DNA of 32,343 nt from Pseudomonas sp. GM74 (GCF_000282455.1 NZ_AKJG01000079.1:1-32343); one strand, 5' to 3'; shown: positions 1-7,584, numbered from the stretch's first letter. Program-made: numbers and translations. Notes: generated by a model not told the origin, from the sequence alone.

Positions 1-74
1 GGGATTAGTTGACCACTACAAAAAGCATTACTCACCACTCGTGGGGAAAGTCCATAAAAGACGGGTTAGCCGCT

Positions 75-434
75 TTAGAACCCCCTGAATCCGATAAACC
101 AGTGAATCAAAGCCCTGCCTTTATGCCCTTCATACTCCGATTCATTTTCAAGCCGCCTTCGACAACAAAACAAACAGATGATGGCCGGGATAAATAACAG
201 GCTGAATAACCATTGAAACATAGCGGGTGATTTCGAGGAGATCGCCATAAGTAAATTAAGTAGAGATAGGCCAATGATTAAAAAGTTATATCTGATATGT
301 CGACGCTTCATTAAGGCAAAGCTTTCCCAGTCATAAATCAGCCAGTCGTGGGAAAAGTTGTCGCAGTCAGGGCATCTGAGGCTTGGCGGGAGTTTGTTTG
401 CGATATGACCACAGCCAGGGCATCGAACTTTCAT
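75..434 (-). CDS. Small zinc-ribbon membrane protein, function unknown
   Basis: A 119-residue protein. The N-terminus carries two CxxC pairs (CPGCG at residues 5-9 and CPDCD at about 21-25), the layout of a small zinc ribbon. Two hydrophobic segments follow at about residues 50-65 and 72-90, joined by a short loop, then a charged C-terminal tail. It is therefore probably an inner-membrane protein with a cytoplasmic zinc-binding head. No enzyme motif is visible and I do not recognise a named family. It stands alone on the minus strand, with AraC 150 bp upstream on the same strand. The start is the ATG just before the CxxC motif. Confidence 0.7.
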   Translation of the reverse strand: MKVRCPGCGHIANKLPPSLRCPDCDNFSHDWLIYDWESFALMKRRHIRYNFLIIGLSLLNLLMAISSKSPAMFQWLFSLLFIPAIICLFCCRRRLENESEYEGHKGRALIHWFIGFRGF

Positions 435-585
435 GGCGCTATCCTGACACGCTCTCTACGGTAAAAAAGAGGGTAGCAGGGCACCACCTGTTTGCCATTA
501 GGCGTCGATGGGGAAGGGTGGCAACCGACCCAAAGCAGGCGCGTAGATGCGTCCCCGGGCTTTGGGCCGTTTTTTTGCCGTGTGT
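435..585. other. Intergenic region with hairpins
   Basis: This gap separates two minus-strand genes and should hold the promoter of the zinc-ribbon gene. It contains a short inverted repeat (TTGCCA at 492-497, TGGCAA at 519-524), followed by a stronger hairpin and T-run oriented for the plus strand. No plus-strand protein gene precedes that terminator. Confidence 0.5.
529..577 (+). terminator. Orphan intrinsic terminator on the plus strand
   Basis: CCCAAAGC (529-536) pairs with GCTTTGGG (559-566) and is followed after CC-G by a run of eight T (570-577). This is the hairpin plus U-tract of a Rho-independent terminator reading left to right. Both flanking genes read right to left, so it does not obviously end either of them. 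Read on the minus strand, the hairpin is not followed by T's. It could end an unannotated plus-strand RNA or block antisense transcription. Confidence 0.6.
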
Positions 586-1620
586 TCAGAATGACCTGGA
601 GGCGGCAGCGTCCGAACCGGGCTGTTTCTGCGCGCTGCGCCACACCGCCGGCGGCATGCCGAACTGGTTGATGAACCAGCGGGTAAAGGAACTCGCCATG
701 GTGAAGCCGAACATGTCGGCAATGTGGCTCAGCGATTGGTTCGGGTTTTCCAGATAACGCAGCACCAGGTCTCGACGCACGTCGTTGATCAGGTCGCTGA
801 AGGCGCAGCCGTGGTCCTTGAGGCGACGTTGCAGGGTGCGCACGTTCATGCCCTGGGACTGGGCGATCTGCTCAATGCTGGCGCGGCCCATGGGCAACTG
901 CAGGTAGATGGCCTTGCGCACTTCGAACAGCGTCGAGGTGCTCTCGGGGCTTTGCAGCGAGTCAAGGTAGCTCCGGGCATGACGGGCCATGGTCGGGTCG
1001 GCATTGAGGTTGATCATGTCGAGGCTGGCGACAGGGCAAACGATGCCATTGAACTCGCTGCCGAATTCCAGGTTGCAGCCGAACACGCGCCGGTGCAGGT
1101 ACAGGTTGTCCGGCGGCTGGTGCATGAAGTTGACGCTGTAAGGGCGCCAGTGCGAGCCGAGCAGGGCCGAGCACAGGCCGAACGTCACGCCGATGGCCAG
1201 TTCCGTGGCCTGGCGACTGGGCATCGGTGACTCGGTGACCATCTCTTCACGAATGATCACCATCTTGCCGCACTCTTCAACGAAGATAGCCAGCGAATCG
1301 TTCATCAGATGACGGTAGCGCACCATCACCTGCAATGCTTCGCGCAGGGTGCGTTGATGACTGAGCAGCAGGCTGACTACGCCGAAGTCCGAAAACTGGC
1401 GCGACTCGGCCATGCTCAGGCCGAAGGTTTGGCAACCGCTGGCGATGGCCGAATCTTCCAGCAGACGCACGGCGGCATCGATGGGGATGCGGGATTCGGG
1501 GTCTTGCAGCTGAGCCTTGTTCAGGCCGGCGACTGCCAAGATGTCGTGCGGGTCGAATCCCAAGTCCTGGGTAACTTCCAGGTATTTGGTCAAAACGGCG
1601 GCGCGAACAAGCGTGGGCAT
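586..1620 (-). CDS. AraC-family regulator (arabinose-binding-domain type)
   Basis: A 344-residue transcription factor. The N-terminal 200 residues match the ligand-sensing domain of OruR/ArgR-type AraC proteins, with the conserved block RQFSDFGVVSLLL and the EFNGIVCP-type motif. The C-terminus holds the two helix-turn-helix units of the AraC domain (IAQSQGMNVRTLQRRL and then LSHIADMFGFTMASSFTRWF). I chose the start MPTLVRAAV at 1620: the paralogue at 2064-3101 starts at the equivalent position, and the extra 70 residues of the longer frame look non-coding. The effector is unknown. The nearest possible target genes are the porin/MFS block, but no operator was found next to this gene beyond one weak half-site near 1674. 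Confidence 0.88.
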   Translation of the reverse strand: MPTLVRAAVLTKYLEVTQDLGFDPHDILAVAGLNKAQLQDPESRIPIDAAVRLLEDSAIASGCQTFGLSMAESRQFSDFGVVSLLLSHQRTLREALQVMVRYRHLMNDSLAIFVEECGKMVIIREEMVTESPMPSRQATELAIGVTFGLCSALLGSHWRPYSVNFMHQPPDNLYLHRRVFGCNLEFGSEFNGIVCPVASLDMINLNADPTMARHARSYLDSLQSPESTSTLFEVRKAIYLQLPMGRASIEQIAQSQGMNVRTLQRRLKDHGCAFSDLINDVRRDLVLRYLENPNQSLSHIADMFGFTMASSFTRWFINQFGMPPAVWRSAQKQPGSDAAASRSF

Positions 1621-2063
1621 GAGTAAGACTTCCCTCGGCCGATGGTGACGTTTCATGTTCCATTGAAGATGTGTTGCGCGATCCGTCGCTGTTCTGATGA
1701 CGTTTGCGTTGCTCTCGGGGCGATCCCGGTGGAGGACTGCAAGTAGCGCGATCAGATTCAGGATCGTATTTTTCGCATCACCATCGAATTGGTTGCTGGA
1801 CCCGGATTCACAAACCGCTGGAGCCATCAAGGTTCCAGGATCCTGGGCGGTCTACGTGTATCCGGTAGATGTGGCCTCTATCAACAGAGCAGGGGCCACC
1901 GGCCCATAGTAGGTTGCACGAGAGCGATGCCATGAGCATTGCGGGACATAATCTTCGCGTATTGGGACGCTGGCAGCAGGATGGAGGGAGTAGAAACCTG
2001 GGGTATGCGAGGTTCAGGCAACGTGGCTGGCCAGCAGGCTCGAGTCGCCCATGAACTTGTTTT
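1621..2063. other. Intergenic region between two AraC genes
   Basis: About 440 bp without a convincing gene. It must contain the promoter of the AraC gene ending at 586. One sequence, TTGCGCGAT at 1674-1682, followed by CCGTC, resembles the CTGCGCAAT half-site found twice at other promoters in the window. It has no partner 20 bp away, so I do not call it an operator. No clear terminator follows the AraC gene at 2064. Confidence 0.4.
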
Positions 2064-3101
2064 TTATTCAGGCGACAGGGGCCCGGATGCCGTCTTGCTC
2101 GCTCGGTAGGCGACGGCCCAGGCCGAGGGCGTCCTGCCAAAACGGCTACGGAACCAGCGTGAAAAGTCACCGGCGGAGGAAAAGCCGAGGAGTTCGGCGA
2201 CCTCGTACAATCGGCGCTTGCTGTTGGCCAGATACTCTTCGGCGAGTTCGGCGCGTACAGCATTGATGATCGTCGTGACACTCTCTCCCTCGGCCGTCAG
2301 GTGTCGGTTGAGGGTGCGTCGGTGCATCCCGAGATGCCGGGCCACGGCATCGACAGAGCACAGCCCGCTTGGCAGCAGCATCCTGACGATCTGGCGTACC
2401 CGCTGCGCCGGTTCGTCGCGCAGGTTGGCCAACTGCATGTCCAGCGATCGCTTCACCTCCCGATGCAACGCGGGGTCGGCCGTGGAAATGGGCATGTCCA
2501 GATCGCGCCGACGGCAAACGATGGCATTGAATTCCTGGGAAAACTCGATAGTGGTACCCAACACGCGGTGGTGCACTTCAAGGCTGGAAGGTCGCTCGTG
2601 AGTGAAACTGACCCTTACCGGCCGGAAGGCATGGCCGCTCAGAACGCTCAACGTCCGAAGCATGATGCCGGTTGCCTGTTCAATCGCCTGGCGCCAGACG
2701 CCATGATGGCCCCGCATGTTCACACCCACGTGCAGCAGGGTCAGGTCGCCTGCATCCTCGAGCCACAATTGCACACCGGCGTTATGCAAACGCATATAGC
2801 GAAAGCAGGATTGCAAGGCTGCGCGAAGTGTTGGCTCTTCGCGCAGGAGTAGCGCGAGCATGCCGAAGTTGGAAAGCTGCCGGGTTTGCGCGAGCAGCAG
2901 TCCGAAGGCCTCCTGGCCGGACAGGCGGGCTGACTCCTCCAGCAGCCAGCCTACCGAATCGCTGCTGATCATGATGTTCGGATCGTCGAGGACACTGGCC
3001 GGTAGCCTGGTCATGCGCAGCATGCGAAACGGATCGAGCCCCACGGAACGGGCAACCTGCTCAAAGTCGGTAAGGCTGGCGCTTCGCGTCAAGGTATACA
3101 T
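2064..3101 (-). CDS. AraC-family regulator (arabinose-binding-domain type)
   Basis: A 345-residue paralogue of the neighbouring regulator with the same plan. The N-terminal sensing domain contains RQLSNFGMLALLL and EFNAIVC, and the C-terminal AraC DNA-binding domain contains VARHLGMHRRTLNRHL and VAELLGFSSAGDFSRWFRSRFG. It starts at the ATG of MYTLTRSASL and is transcribed away from the porin gene at 3656, so the two share the upstream region. Paired CTGCGCAAT repeats lie 77-105 bp from its start. That position suits control of the divergent porin/MFS block, autoregulation, or both. Which regulator binds them is inference; the third AraC protein at 6514 is an equally good candidate. Confidence 0.9.
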   Translation of the reverse strand: MYTLTRSASLTDFEQVARSVGLDPFRMLRMTRLPASVLDDPNIMISSDSVGWLLEESARLSGQEAFGLLLAQTRQLSNFGMLALLLREEPTLRAALQSCFRYMRLHNAGVQLWLEDAGDLTLLHVGVNMRGHHGVWRQAIEQATGIMLRTLSVLSGHAFRPVRVSFTHERPSSLEVHHRVLGTTIEFSQEFNAIVCRRRDLDMPISTADPALHREVKRSLDMQLANLRDEPAQRVRQIVRMLLPSGLCSVDAVARHLGMHRRTLNRHLTAEGESVTTIINAVRAELAEEYLANSKRRLYEVAELLGFSSAGDFSRWFRSRFGRTPSAWAVAYRASKTASGPLSPE

Positions 3102-3177
3102 GCCTGGCCTCGTGTCCCGGGTTCACCAGATTGTGTCCTGAGAAGCTTAGTGCAGTACTCAAGCGGTCTGCATCAGG

Positions 3178-3240
3178 CTGCGCAATTGGAGAATCGCCTG
3201 CGCAATCGGGGAGGTTGGCAGGCAGTGCAATCGCTAGCTT
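3178..3240 (+). promoter_or_regulatory. AraC-type direct-repeat operator and promoter 1
   Basis: Two perfect copies of CTGCGCAAT lie at 3178-3186 and 3198-3206, starting exactly 20 bp apart, which puts both on one face of the helix. A possible -10, TAGCTT, lies at 3235-3240, 28 bp after the second copy and preceded by TCG. No good -35 is present, as expected for an activator-dependent promoter. The same arrangement occurs at 7494-7556. A transcript from here would have a leader of about 250 nt before the first small ORF and then the porin. Confidence 0.6.
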
Positions 3241-3486
3241 AGGACCCATCCAACAACAAGACCTCGCTAAAGGAAGGCTTATGCAATTCAGGCTTGCCAT
3301 TGCCCACTGTGTGCCCTGCGCTTTTGAGTCGACTAAGGGAAACCTTTAGCCGGGTTGAAGATTTCCCCCCAACGGATGCTGTTCATCTCGATATCGGCGC
3401 GGCGCCTGCTGACTTACCTTGGGTAGACAAGAGGCGTGTCGTCTTGGCTGGCTGTTGCATTGAGCCCGCCTGGCGCTTTACCCCAT

Positions 3487-3494
3487 AACAACAA
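3487..3494 (+). promoter_or_regulatory. Crc/Hfq-type A-rich motif (AANAANAA)
   Basis: AACAACAA lies 12 bp upstream of the small ORF start at 3506 and next to its AGG ribosome-binding site. It matches the AANAANAA catabolite-activity motif through which Hfq with Crc blocks translation in Pseudomonas. Its position at the initiation region supports such a role, but binding is not shown by sequence. Confidence 0.5.
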
Positions 3495-3505
3495 TAGGCC
3501 TGACA

Positions 3506-3592
3506 ATGCTCGAACCCATCGTTCTTTATATCCCTGATGCAATTCGCCTTCCTGCGCAAGAAGGCTCGGTGTTCGGCTGCCGGCATTTTTAA
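3506..3592 (+). CDS. 28-codon leader ORF 1 (MLEPIVLYI...)
   Basis: A possible leader peptide of 28 codons ending in TAA, 63 nt before the porin gene. AGG lies 7 nt before the ATG and overlaps the context of a Crc-type A-rich motif. Its first residues, MLEPIVLYI, align with MFEPFVPYI of the second leader ORF at 4954, which is also exactly 28 codons long. Two of the codon differences (Val6, Tyr8) are synonymous, which mildly favours translation. After about residue 12 the two sequences diverge. It may couple translation or catabolite repression to the downstream gene; alternatively the ORF is incidental to a conserved initiation region. Confidence 0.4.
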   Translation: MLEPIVLYIPDAIRLPAQEGSVFGCRHF

Positions 3593-3655
3593 TTTTTAGT
3601 TCGAATCTGCTCCTATAAATACAGTGCCCAGCACATACAGATGTGGAGAAGTTAG

Positions 3656-4906
3656 ATGCTTCAGGTAAAACAATCTTGCCGTGGGCTTGGTATTGCCGGC
3701 GTGTTGGGAATGATCTGTTCGCCATTGGCAGCCTATGCCGATGTTGTTGATGATAGTCACTTGAAAGTGGATACGCGTAACTTCTACTTGCACCGTAATT
3801 ACACCAATAACAATGCGCCGGTTTCTGAAGTGCATAGTTGGTCTCAGGGTTTCGATGCACAGTTTACGTCCGGTTACACCGACACGGCCCTGGCGATCGG
3901 CCTTGATGTGGATGCGCAGTACGCAGTGCGCCTGGATTCATCGGGCAACGACGGTTCGCTGCCTTTCAGCGTCAGTGACCAGCAGACGGCGGATGACTAC
4001 AGTCGCGCCGGTGCAACCTTCAAGATGCGCTACAGCAAGACCGAGTTGAAGGTCGGTGACCTTCGCCCTCAATTGCCGGTGGCGTACGATGACACCAGTC
4101 GGCAACTGGATACGATCTATCAAGGGGCGGTGGTCGAGTCCAGGGAAGTCGATGGATTGACGATGACCGGTGGCCGGTTCTGGTCTGCCGTGACACGGGA
4201 ATCTTCCAACCACGAGAAACTGTACAAGTTTGGCTCCACCGATAATCTCGACAGTGATGGCCTGGACTTCGGTGGCGCAACTTACGACATTACCAAGAAC
4301 CTGCAAGCCAGTTATTTCTATGGCGTGTTGCACGATATTTATCAGCAGCACTATTTCGGCCTGATGCATATGGCTGACTTGGGTAATGGCTACAAACTCA
4401 AGACCGACTTGCGCTACTTCAATAACAATGAAGATGGCAATGCCTTGAACGGTGAGATCGACAACCGTTCCTACGGTGGCTTGTTCACCTTGCTCAAAGG
4501 CGCCCACATGTTTGGCCTCAGTTACCAGCGCATGCTCGGTGACAGCGTGTTCCCGACGATGAACGGGTTTATCCCGCAACCTTACCTGGTGCACTGGTCG
4601 TCCCTGGGGTTTGTCCGCCCGGATGAAAAGTCCTGGGGCGCGCGCTACAGCTATGACTTTGCCGGGATGGGCATGCCGGGGCTGAAGCTCTACACCCGCT
4701 ACATCAAGGGAACCAACTGGGACCGTGGCGCCAACCTGAGCGACAACCAGGAAAGCGAACGCTTCCTGGGGCTCAGCTACGTGGTGCAGAGTGGGGCGCT
4801 GCAAGGCCTGGGGCTGGACCTGCGCAACATCGACGTGAAACAGAAGTACGGCTACGACTACAACGAATTCCGTTTCGCCACGACCTACACCTGGAAGTTC
4901 TGGTAA
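3656..4906 (+). CDS. OprD-family outer-membrane porin
   Basis: A 416-residue porin. The N-terminus is a typical signal peptide: basic start, a hydrophobic core at about residues 10-25, and cleavage probably after AYA. The mature part opens with DSHLKVDTRNFYLHRNY, typical of OprD proteins, followed by alternating aromatic strands and a C-terminal TYTWKFW ending in the aromatic residue needed for barrel assembly. The length matches the family (about 410-450). OprD porins pass amino acids, aromatic acids or small carboxylates; the substrate here is unknown. GGAG lies 7 nt before the ATG. It is the first full gene of a block with the MFS transporter and is preceded by an AraC-type operator and a Crc-type motif. 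Confidence 0.93.
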   Translation: MLQVKQSCRGLGIAGVLGMICSPLAAYADVVDDSHLKVDTRNFYLHRNYTNNNAPVSEVHSWSQGFDAQFTSGYTDTALAIGLDVDAQYAVRLDSSGNDGSLPFSVSDQQTADDYSRAGATFKMRYSKTELKVGDLRPQLPVAYDDTSRQLDTIYQGAVVESREVDGLTMTGGRFWSAVTRESSNHEKLYKFGSTDNLDSDGLDFGGATYDITKNLQASYFYGVLHDIYQQHYFGLMHMADLGNGYKLKTDLRYFNNNEDGNALNGEIDNRSYGGLFTLLKGAHMFGLSYQRMLGDSVFPTMNGFIPQPYLVHWSSLGFVRPDEKSWGARYSYDFAGMGMPGLKLYTRYIKGTNWDRGANLSDNQESERFLGLSYVVQSGALQGLGLDLRNIDVKQKYGYDYNEFRFATTYTWKFW

Positions 4907-4934
4907 GCCCGGTCCACCCGGAGTTTGACCCCAT

Positions 4935-4942
4935 AACAATAA
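4935..4942 (+). promoter_or_regulatory. Crc/Hfq-type A-rich motif (AANAANAA)
   Basis: AACAATAA lies directly before the AAGAGG ribosome-binding site of the second leader ORF (start 4954). It fits AANAANAA and sits at the same place as the motif in leader copy 1. This suggests that both the porin and the transporter are under catabolite repression, by inference from the known Crc/Hfq motif. Confidence 0.5.
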
Positions 4943-4953
4943 GAGGCCTGACC

Positions 4954-5040
4954 ATGTTCGAACCCTTTGTCCCTTACATCTGCCCCGCAACTTCCCAGTC
5001 GGTGTCCTGTGCACCGTCACCCGGCGCGCTGCGCCCATGA
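4954..5040 (+). CDS. 28-codon leader ORF 2 (MFEPFVPYI...)
   Basis: A possible 28-residue leader peptide similar at its N-terminus to leader ORF 1. AAGAGG lies 7 nt before the ATG. Its TGA stop lies 26 nt before the GTG start chosen for the MFS gene, and overlaps as ATGA with an alternative in-frame ATG of that gene at 5037. Ribosomes finishing this ORF would be released right at the MFS ribosome-binding site (AGAGGAG, 5051-5057), the geometry of translational coupling. No function for the peptide itself can be seen. Confidence 0.4.
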   Translation: MFEPFVPYICPATSQSVSCAPSPGALRP

Positions 5041-5066
5041 GCGGATTCCAAGAGGAGCAAACACTA

Positions 5067-6428
5067 GTGAATATCCAGGTCGATAACGCGGTCCTGCAAC
5101 AGCAGAAGAAGAAAACCTACATTTACGAGTGGTACGTGGTCGGCCTGTGCATGATCGCCTACATCTTTTCATTTGTGGATCGGCAGATCCTGGCACTGAT
5201 GATCGAGCCGATCAAAGCCGATCTGCAGATCAGCGACACCCAGTTCAGTTTGCTGCACGGGCTGGCCTTTTCGTTGTTCTACGCCTTCATGGGCATGCCC
5301 ATCGCTTATCTGGCCGACCGCTTCTCCCGGCCGAAGATCATCGCGGTCGGCGTGGTGTTCTGGAGCCTGGCGACGGCTGCCTGCGGCATGAGCAAGAACT
5401 TCCTGCACATGTTCCTCGCCCGCATTGGCGTCGGTGTCGGCGAAGCGGCTCTGTCGCCCTCGGCCTACTCGATGTTCAGCGACATGTTCCCCAAGGAAAA
5501 ACTCGGCCGCGCAGTGGGTATCTACTCGATCGGCTCGTTCGTCGGTGGTGGCCTGGCCTTCCTGGTAGGTGGCTATGTGATCGCGATGCTCAAGGACATG
5601 AACACCATCGAAGTCGCCGTTCTCGGTGCGATGAAGGCCTGGCAACTGGCGTTCTTCATTGTCGGCCTGCCCGGTATCGTGGTCGGCCTGTTGATCTGGC
5701 TTACCGTGCGCGACCCGGCGCGCAAGGGGCTGCAGGTCGATGCACAGGGGCAGGCCAAGAAGGTTGCGATGAGCGATGGCTTGCGTTTCCTCGGTCGCCA
5801 CCGTGCCACCTTCACCTGCCATTACCTGGGCTTTTCGTTCTACGCCATGGCCCTGTTCTGCATGATGAGCTGGAGCCCGGCTCTGTACATCCGCAAGTTC
5901 GGCCTGTCGCCAATGGAGGCCGGCTACATGCTCGGCACCGTGCTGTTGGTGGCCAATACCGCAGGCGTGCTGTTCGGCGGATGGCTCACCGACTACCTGG
6001 CCAAGAAAGGTCATCAGGACGCCGCCATGCGCACCGGCGTCATCGGTGCCCTCGGCATGGCGGTGCCGGCCGTGCTGTTCCCGCAAGCCGATCAACTGTG
6101 GCTGTCGGTGACGCTGTTGGTGCCGGCGATGTTCTTCGCTTCGTTCCCGATGCCGGCGTCCACGGCGGCGATGCAGATCCTCGCGCCGAACCAGGTGCGC
6201 GCACAGGTCTCGGCGGTGTTCCTGCTGATCAGCAATCTGCTGGGCCTGGGCCTGGGCACCACGCTGGTGGCGCTGTTGACCGACCGCTACTTCGGATCGC
6301 CTGCGGCGGTGGGTTCGTCGATGTCGCTGGTGATCTGTGGCGCGTCGGCGTTGACCGTACTTCTACTATGGCGTGGTTGCCGTCATTTCCGCGAAAGCTA
6401 TGCCCGTGAGCACCCGACCCGGGCTTGA
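5067..6428 (+). CDS. MFS transporter, spinster-like
   Basis: A major facilitator of 453 residues with about 12 hydrophobic segments, an inner-membrane transporter probably driven by protons. The opening block YEWYVVGLCMIAYIFSFVDR followed by LADRFSRPK (loop 2-3) and RIGVGVGEAALSP resembles spinster-like and organic-acid MFS proteins. I chose the GTG at 5067 because AGAGGAG lies 9 nt before it. An in-frame ATG at 5037 would add 10 residues but has no ribosome-binding site and overlaps the stop of the leader ORF. It follows the porin without a visible terminator, so porin and transporter probably serve the same substrate across the two membranes. The substrate is not identifiable from sequence. 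Confidence 0.92.
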   Translation: MNIQVDNAVLQQQKKKTYIYEWYVVGLCMIAYIFSFVDRQILALMIEPIKADLQISDTQFSLLHGLAFSLFYAFMGMPIAYLADRFSRPKIIAVGVVFWSLATAACGMSKNFLHMFLARIGVGVGEAALSPSAYSMFSDMFPKEKLGRAVGIYSIGSFVGGGLAFLVGGYVIAMLKDMNTIEVAVLGAMKAWQLAFFIVGLPGIVVGLLIWLTVRDPARKGLQVDAQGQAKKVAMSDGLRFLGRHRATFTCHYLGFSFYAMALFCMMSWSPALYIRKFGLSPMEAGYMLGTVLLVANTAGVLFGGWLTDYLAKKGHQDAAMRTGVIGALGMAVPAVLFPQADQLWLSVTLLVPAMFFASFPMPASTAAMQILAPNQVRAQVSAVFLLISNLLGLGLGTTLVALLTDRYFGSPAAVGSSMSLVICGASALTVLLLWRGCRHFRESYAREHPTRA

Positions 6429-6455
6429 TTGGTCATAGTCCACGATCGGCGCCGC

Positions 6456-6485
6456 GGCCTCGCTCCTGTTAAAGGGAGCGGGGCC
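6456..6485 (+). terminator. Hairpin after the MFS gene, weak terminator
   Basis: An 11-bp stem, with one G-U pair, joins 6456-6466 (GGCCTCGCTCC) and 6475-6485 (GGAGCGGGGCC) around an 8-nt loop. No T-run follows, so it may slow or partly end transcription between the MFS gene and the AraC gene, or protect the upstream mRNA from decay. Confidence 0.4.
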
Positions 6486-6513
6486 GAGGTGCTCCAGGTC
6501 AGGAGAACCCGTG

Positions 6514-7488
6514 ATGTTGAATGATGTACACCTGCTGGAACGGCACAGCCTGCTCAGCTCGGCCGATTACCGCGAGATCAAGGATAAGGTCAGCCAATAC
6601 CTGTGCCCGCACAGCTTCAGCGTGCTGCGTGACGAGCCCATCCACACCCGGCTCAACGGGGTGTTTTTCGGCGATTCGGCACTGCTCGACCTGCGCTATG
6701 GCGCGCCGGTGGAAATCACCATCGGCGACATTGCCGATCAGTACCTGTTTCGCATTACCTTGCAGGGGCACTGCGAAGTGGCCCACGGGCGGCGCAGCGC
6801 GGCGATGCAGTCGGGCTACCTGAGCGTTTCCTCGCCGTTCGCGCAAAGCCGCATCGTCACCGATGGCGAGTGCCGCAACCTGATCCTGCGCGTCGACCGT
6901 GATGCCCTGGAGACACAACTGCAACGCCTGCTCGGCCGCAGCCTGCGGCAGTCGGTGATCTTTGATGTCAGCGTCGACCACCTGGGCGCGGGCGTCGTCA
7001 GCCTCTATCACACCCTGGACTATATCTGCCGGCTGTACGGCAGCGGCGTGGACGGTTCGCGTCTCGCCAGCGGCTTGTCCGAATACCTGATGCAACTGCT
7101 GCTCACACAGCTGCCGCACAACTACTCGGCGGATCTGTTGATCGACTCGCGCGCGCCGCTGCCGCACCACGTGAAAAAGGCCCGTGACTACATCGAGGAA
7201 CACCTCGACGAACCGATCAGCCTGACGACCCTGAGCGAACTGTGTGGCGTCTCGGTGCGCACTCTGCAAAACGGTTTCAACCAGTTCCTTCAGCAGGCGC
7301 CGGTCGAATACATTCGTGACCGTCGCCTGGCGGTGATCCACGAATCGCTCAAACAGGGCAGGGCCGGTGAAACCGTCACCGATATCCTGTTGCGCCACGG
7401 CATCAACAGTTTCGGGCATTTCTCCAGCGCTTATCGGCAACGCTATGGCTGTCTGCCGTCGGACACCCTGCGGCGGCAGAAGCATTGA
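6514..7488 (+). CDS. AraC-family transcriptional regulator
   Basis: A 324-residue regulator of a different subtype from the two AraC proteins near the left end. The N-terminal about 190 residues resemble the cupin-like AraC-binding domain found in XylS- and FeaR-like activators. The C-terminal about 100 residues hold the AraC DNA-binding domain, with SLTTLSELCGVSVRTLQNGF as the first helix-turn-helix and the second ending in HFSSAYRQRYGCLPS. AGGAG at 6501-6505 lies 8 nt before this ATG; a GTG one codon upstream (6511) is possible. The gene lies between the transporter and the dehydrogenase pair, and six bases after its stop begin the paired repeats at 7494. That makes it a leading candidate activator of both repeat-bearing promoters. 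Confidence 0.88.
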   Translation: MLNDVHLLERHSLLSSADYREIKDKVSQYLCPHSFSVLRDEPIHTRLNGVFFGDSALLDLRYGAPVEITIGDIADQYLFRITLQGHCEVAHGRRSAAMQSGYLSVSSPFAQSRIVTDGECRNLILRVDRDALETQLQRLLGRSLRQSVIFDVSVDHLGAGVVSLYHTLDYICRLYGSGVDGSRLASGLSEYLMQLLLTQLPHNYSADLLIDSRAPLPHHVKKARDYIEEHLDEPISLTTLSELCGVSVRTLQNGFNQFLQQAPVEYIRDRRLAVIHESLKQGRAGETVTDILLRHGINSFGHFSSAYRQRYGCLPSDTLRRQKH

Positions 7489-7493
7489 GACTC

Positions 7494-7556
7494 CTGCGCA
7501 ATCCGTCAGTCGGCTGCGCAATCGGATAAGTGCACGACGGTGCGGCTCGATAGGAT
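7494..7556 (+). promoter_or_regulatory. AraC-type direct-repeat operator and promoter 2
   Basis: CTGCGCAAT occurs at 7494-7502 and 7514-7522, again exactly 20 bp start to start. TAGGAT at 7551-7556 is a likely -10; it lies 28 bp after the second repeat and is preceded by TCGA, matching the offset at 3178-3240. No -35 consensus is visible. Transcription would start near 7563, about 22 nt before the dehydrogenase start codon, leaving room only for its ribosome-binding site. Confidence 0.65.
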
Positions 7557-7584
7557 CGAGTCTCTGACAAAAAGGAGTATCTGC

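Larger units (their letters stand above)
3463..3592 (+). repeat. Duplicated leader segment, copy 1
   Basis: This segment resembles 4906-5040. Both begin with AGCCCG, then share CCCCATAACAA, a purine-rich stretch with AGGCCTGAC, and a short ORF whose start reads ATG-YTC-GAA-CCC. Similarity fades after about the twelfth codon of the ORF. Copy 1 precedes the porin gene and copy 2 precedes the MFS gene, so an ancestral translation-initiation region seems to have been duplicated within the operon. Confidence 0.6.
4906..5040 (+). repeat. Duplicated leader segment, copy 2
   Basis: This is the partner of the segment at 3463-3592 and begins inside the porin stop codon. It shares AGCCCG, CCCCATAACAA, AGGCCTGAC and the opening codons of a 28-codon ORF with copy 1. 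No terminator hairpin is seen between the porin and this segment, so porin and MFS genes are probably cotranscribed. Confidence 0.6.

Noticed and set aside
1..74. Possible gene start at the left edge
   Set aside because: Only a short plus-strand frame antisense to the zinc-ribbon gene is present; no family features or ribosome-binding site.
3215..3232. Sigma-54-like promoter (TTGGCAGGCAGTGCAATC)
   Set aside because: The GG and GC elements are separated by 8 nt, whereas sigma-54 promoters need 10.
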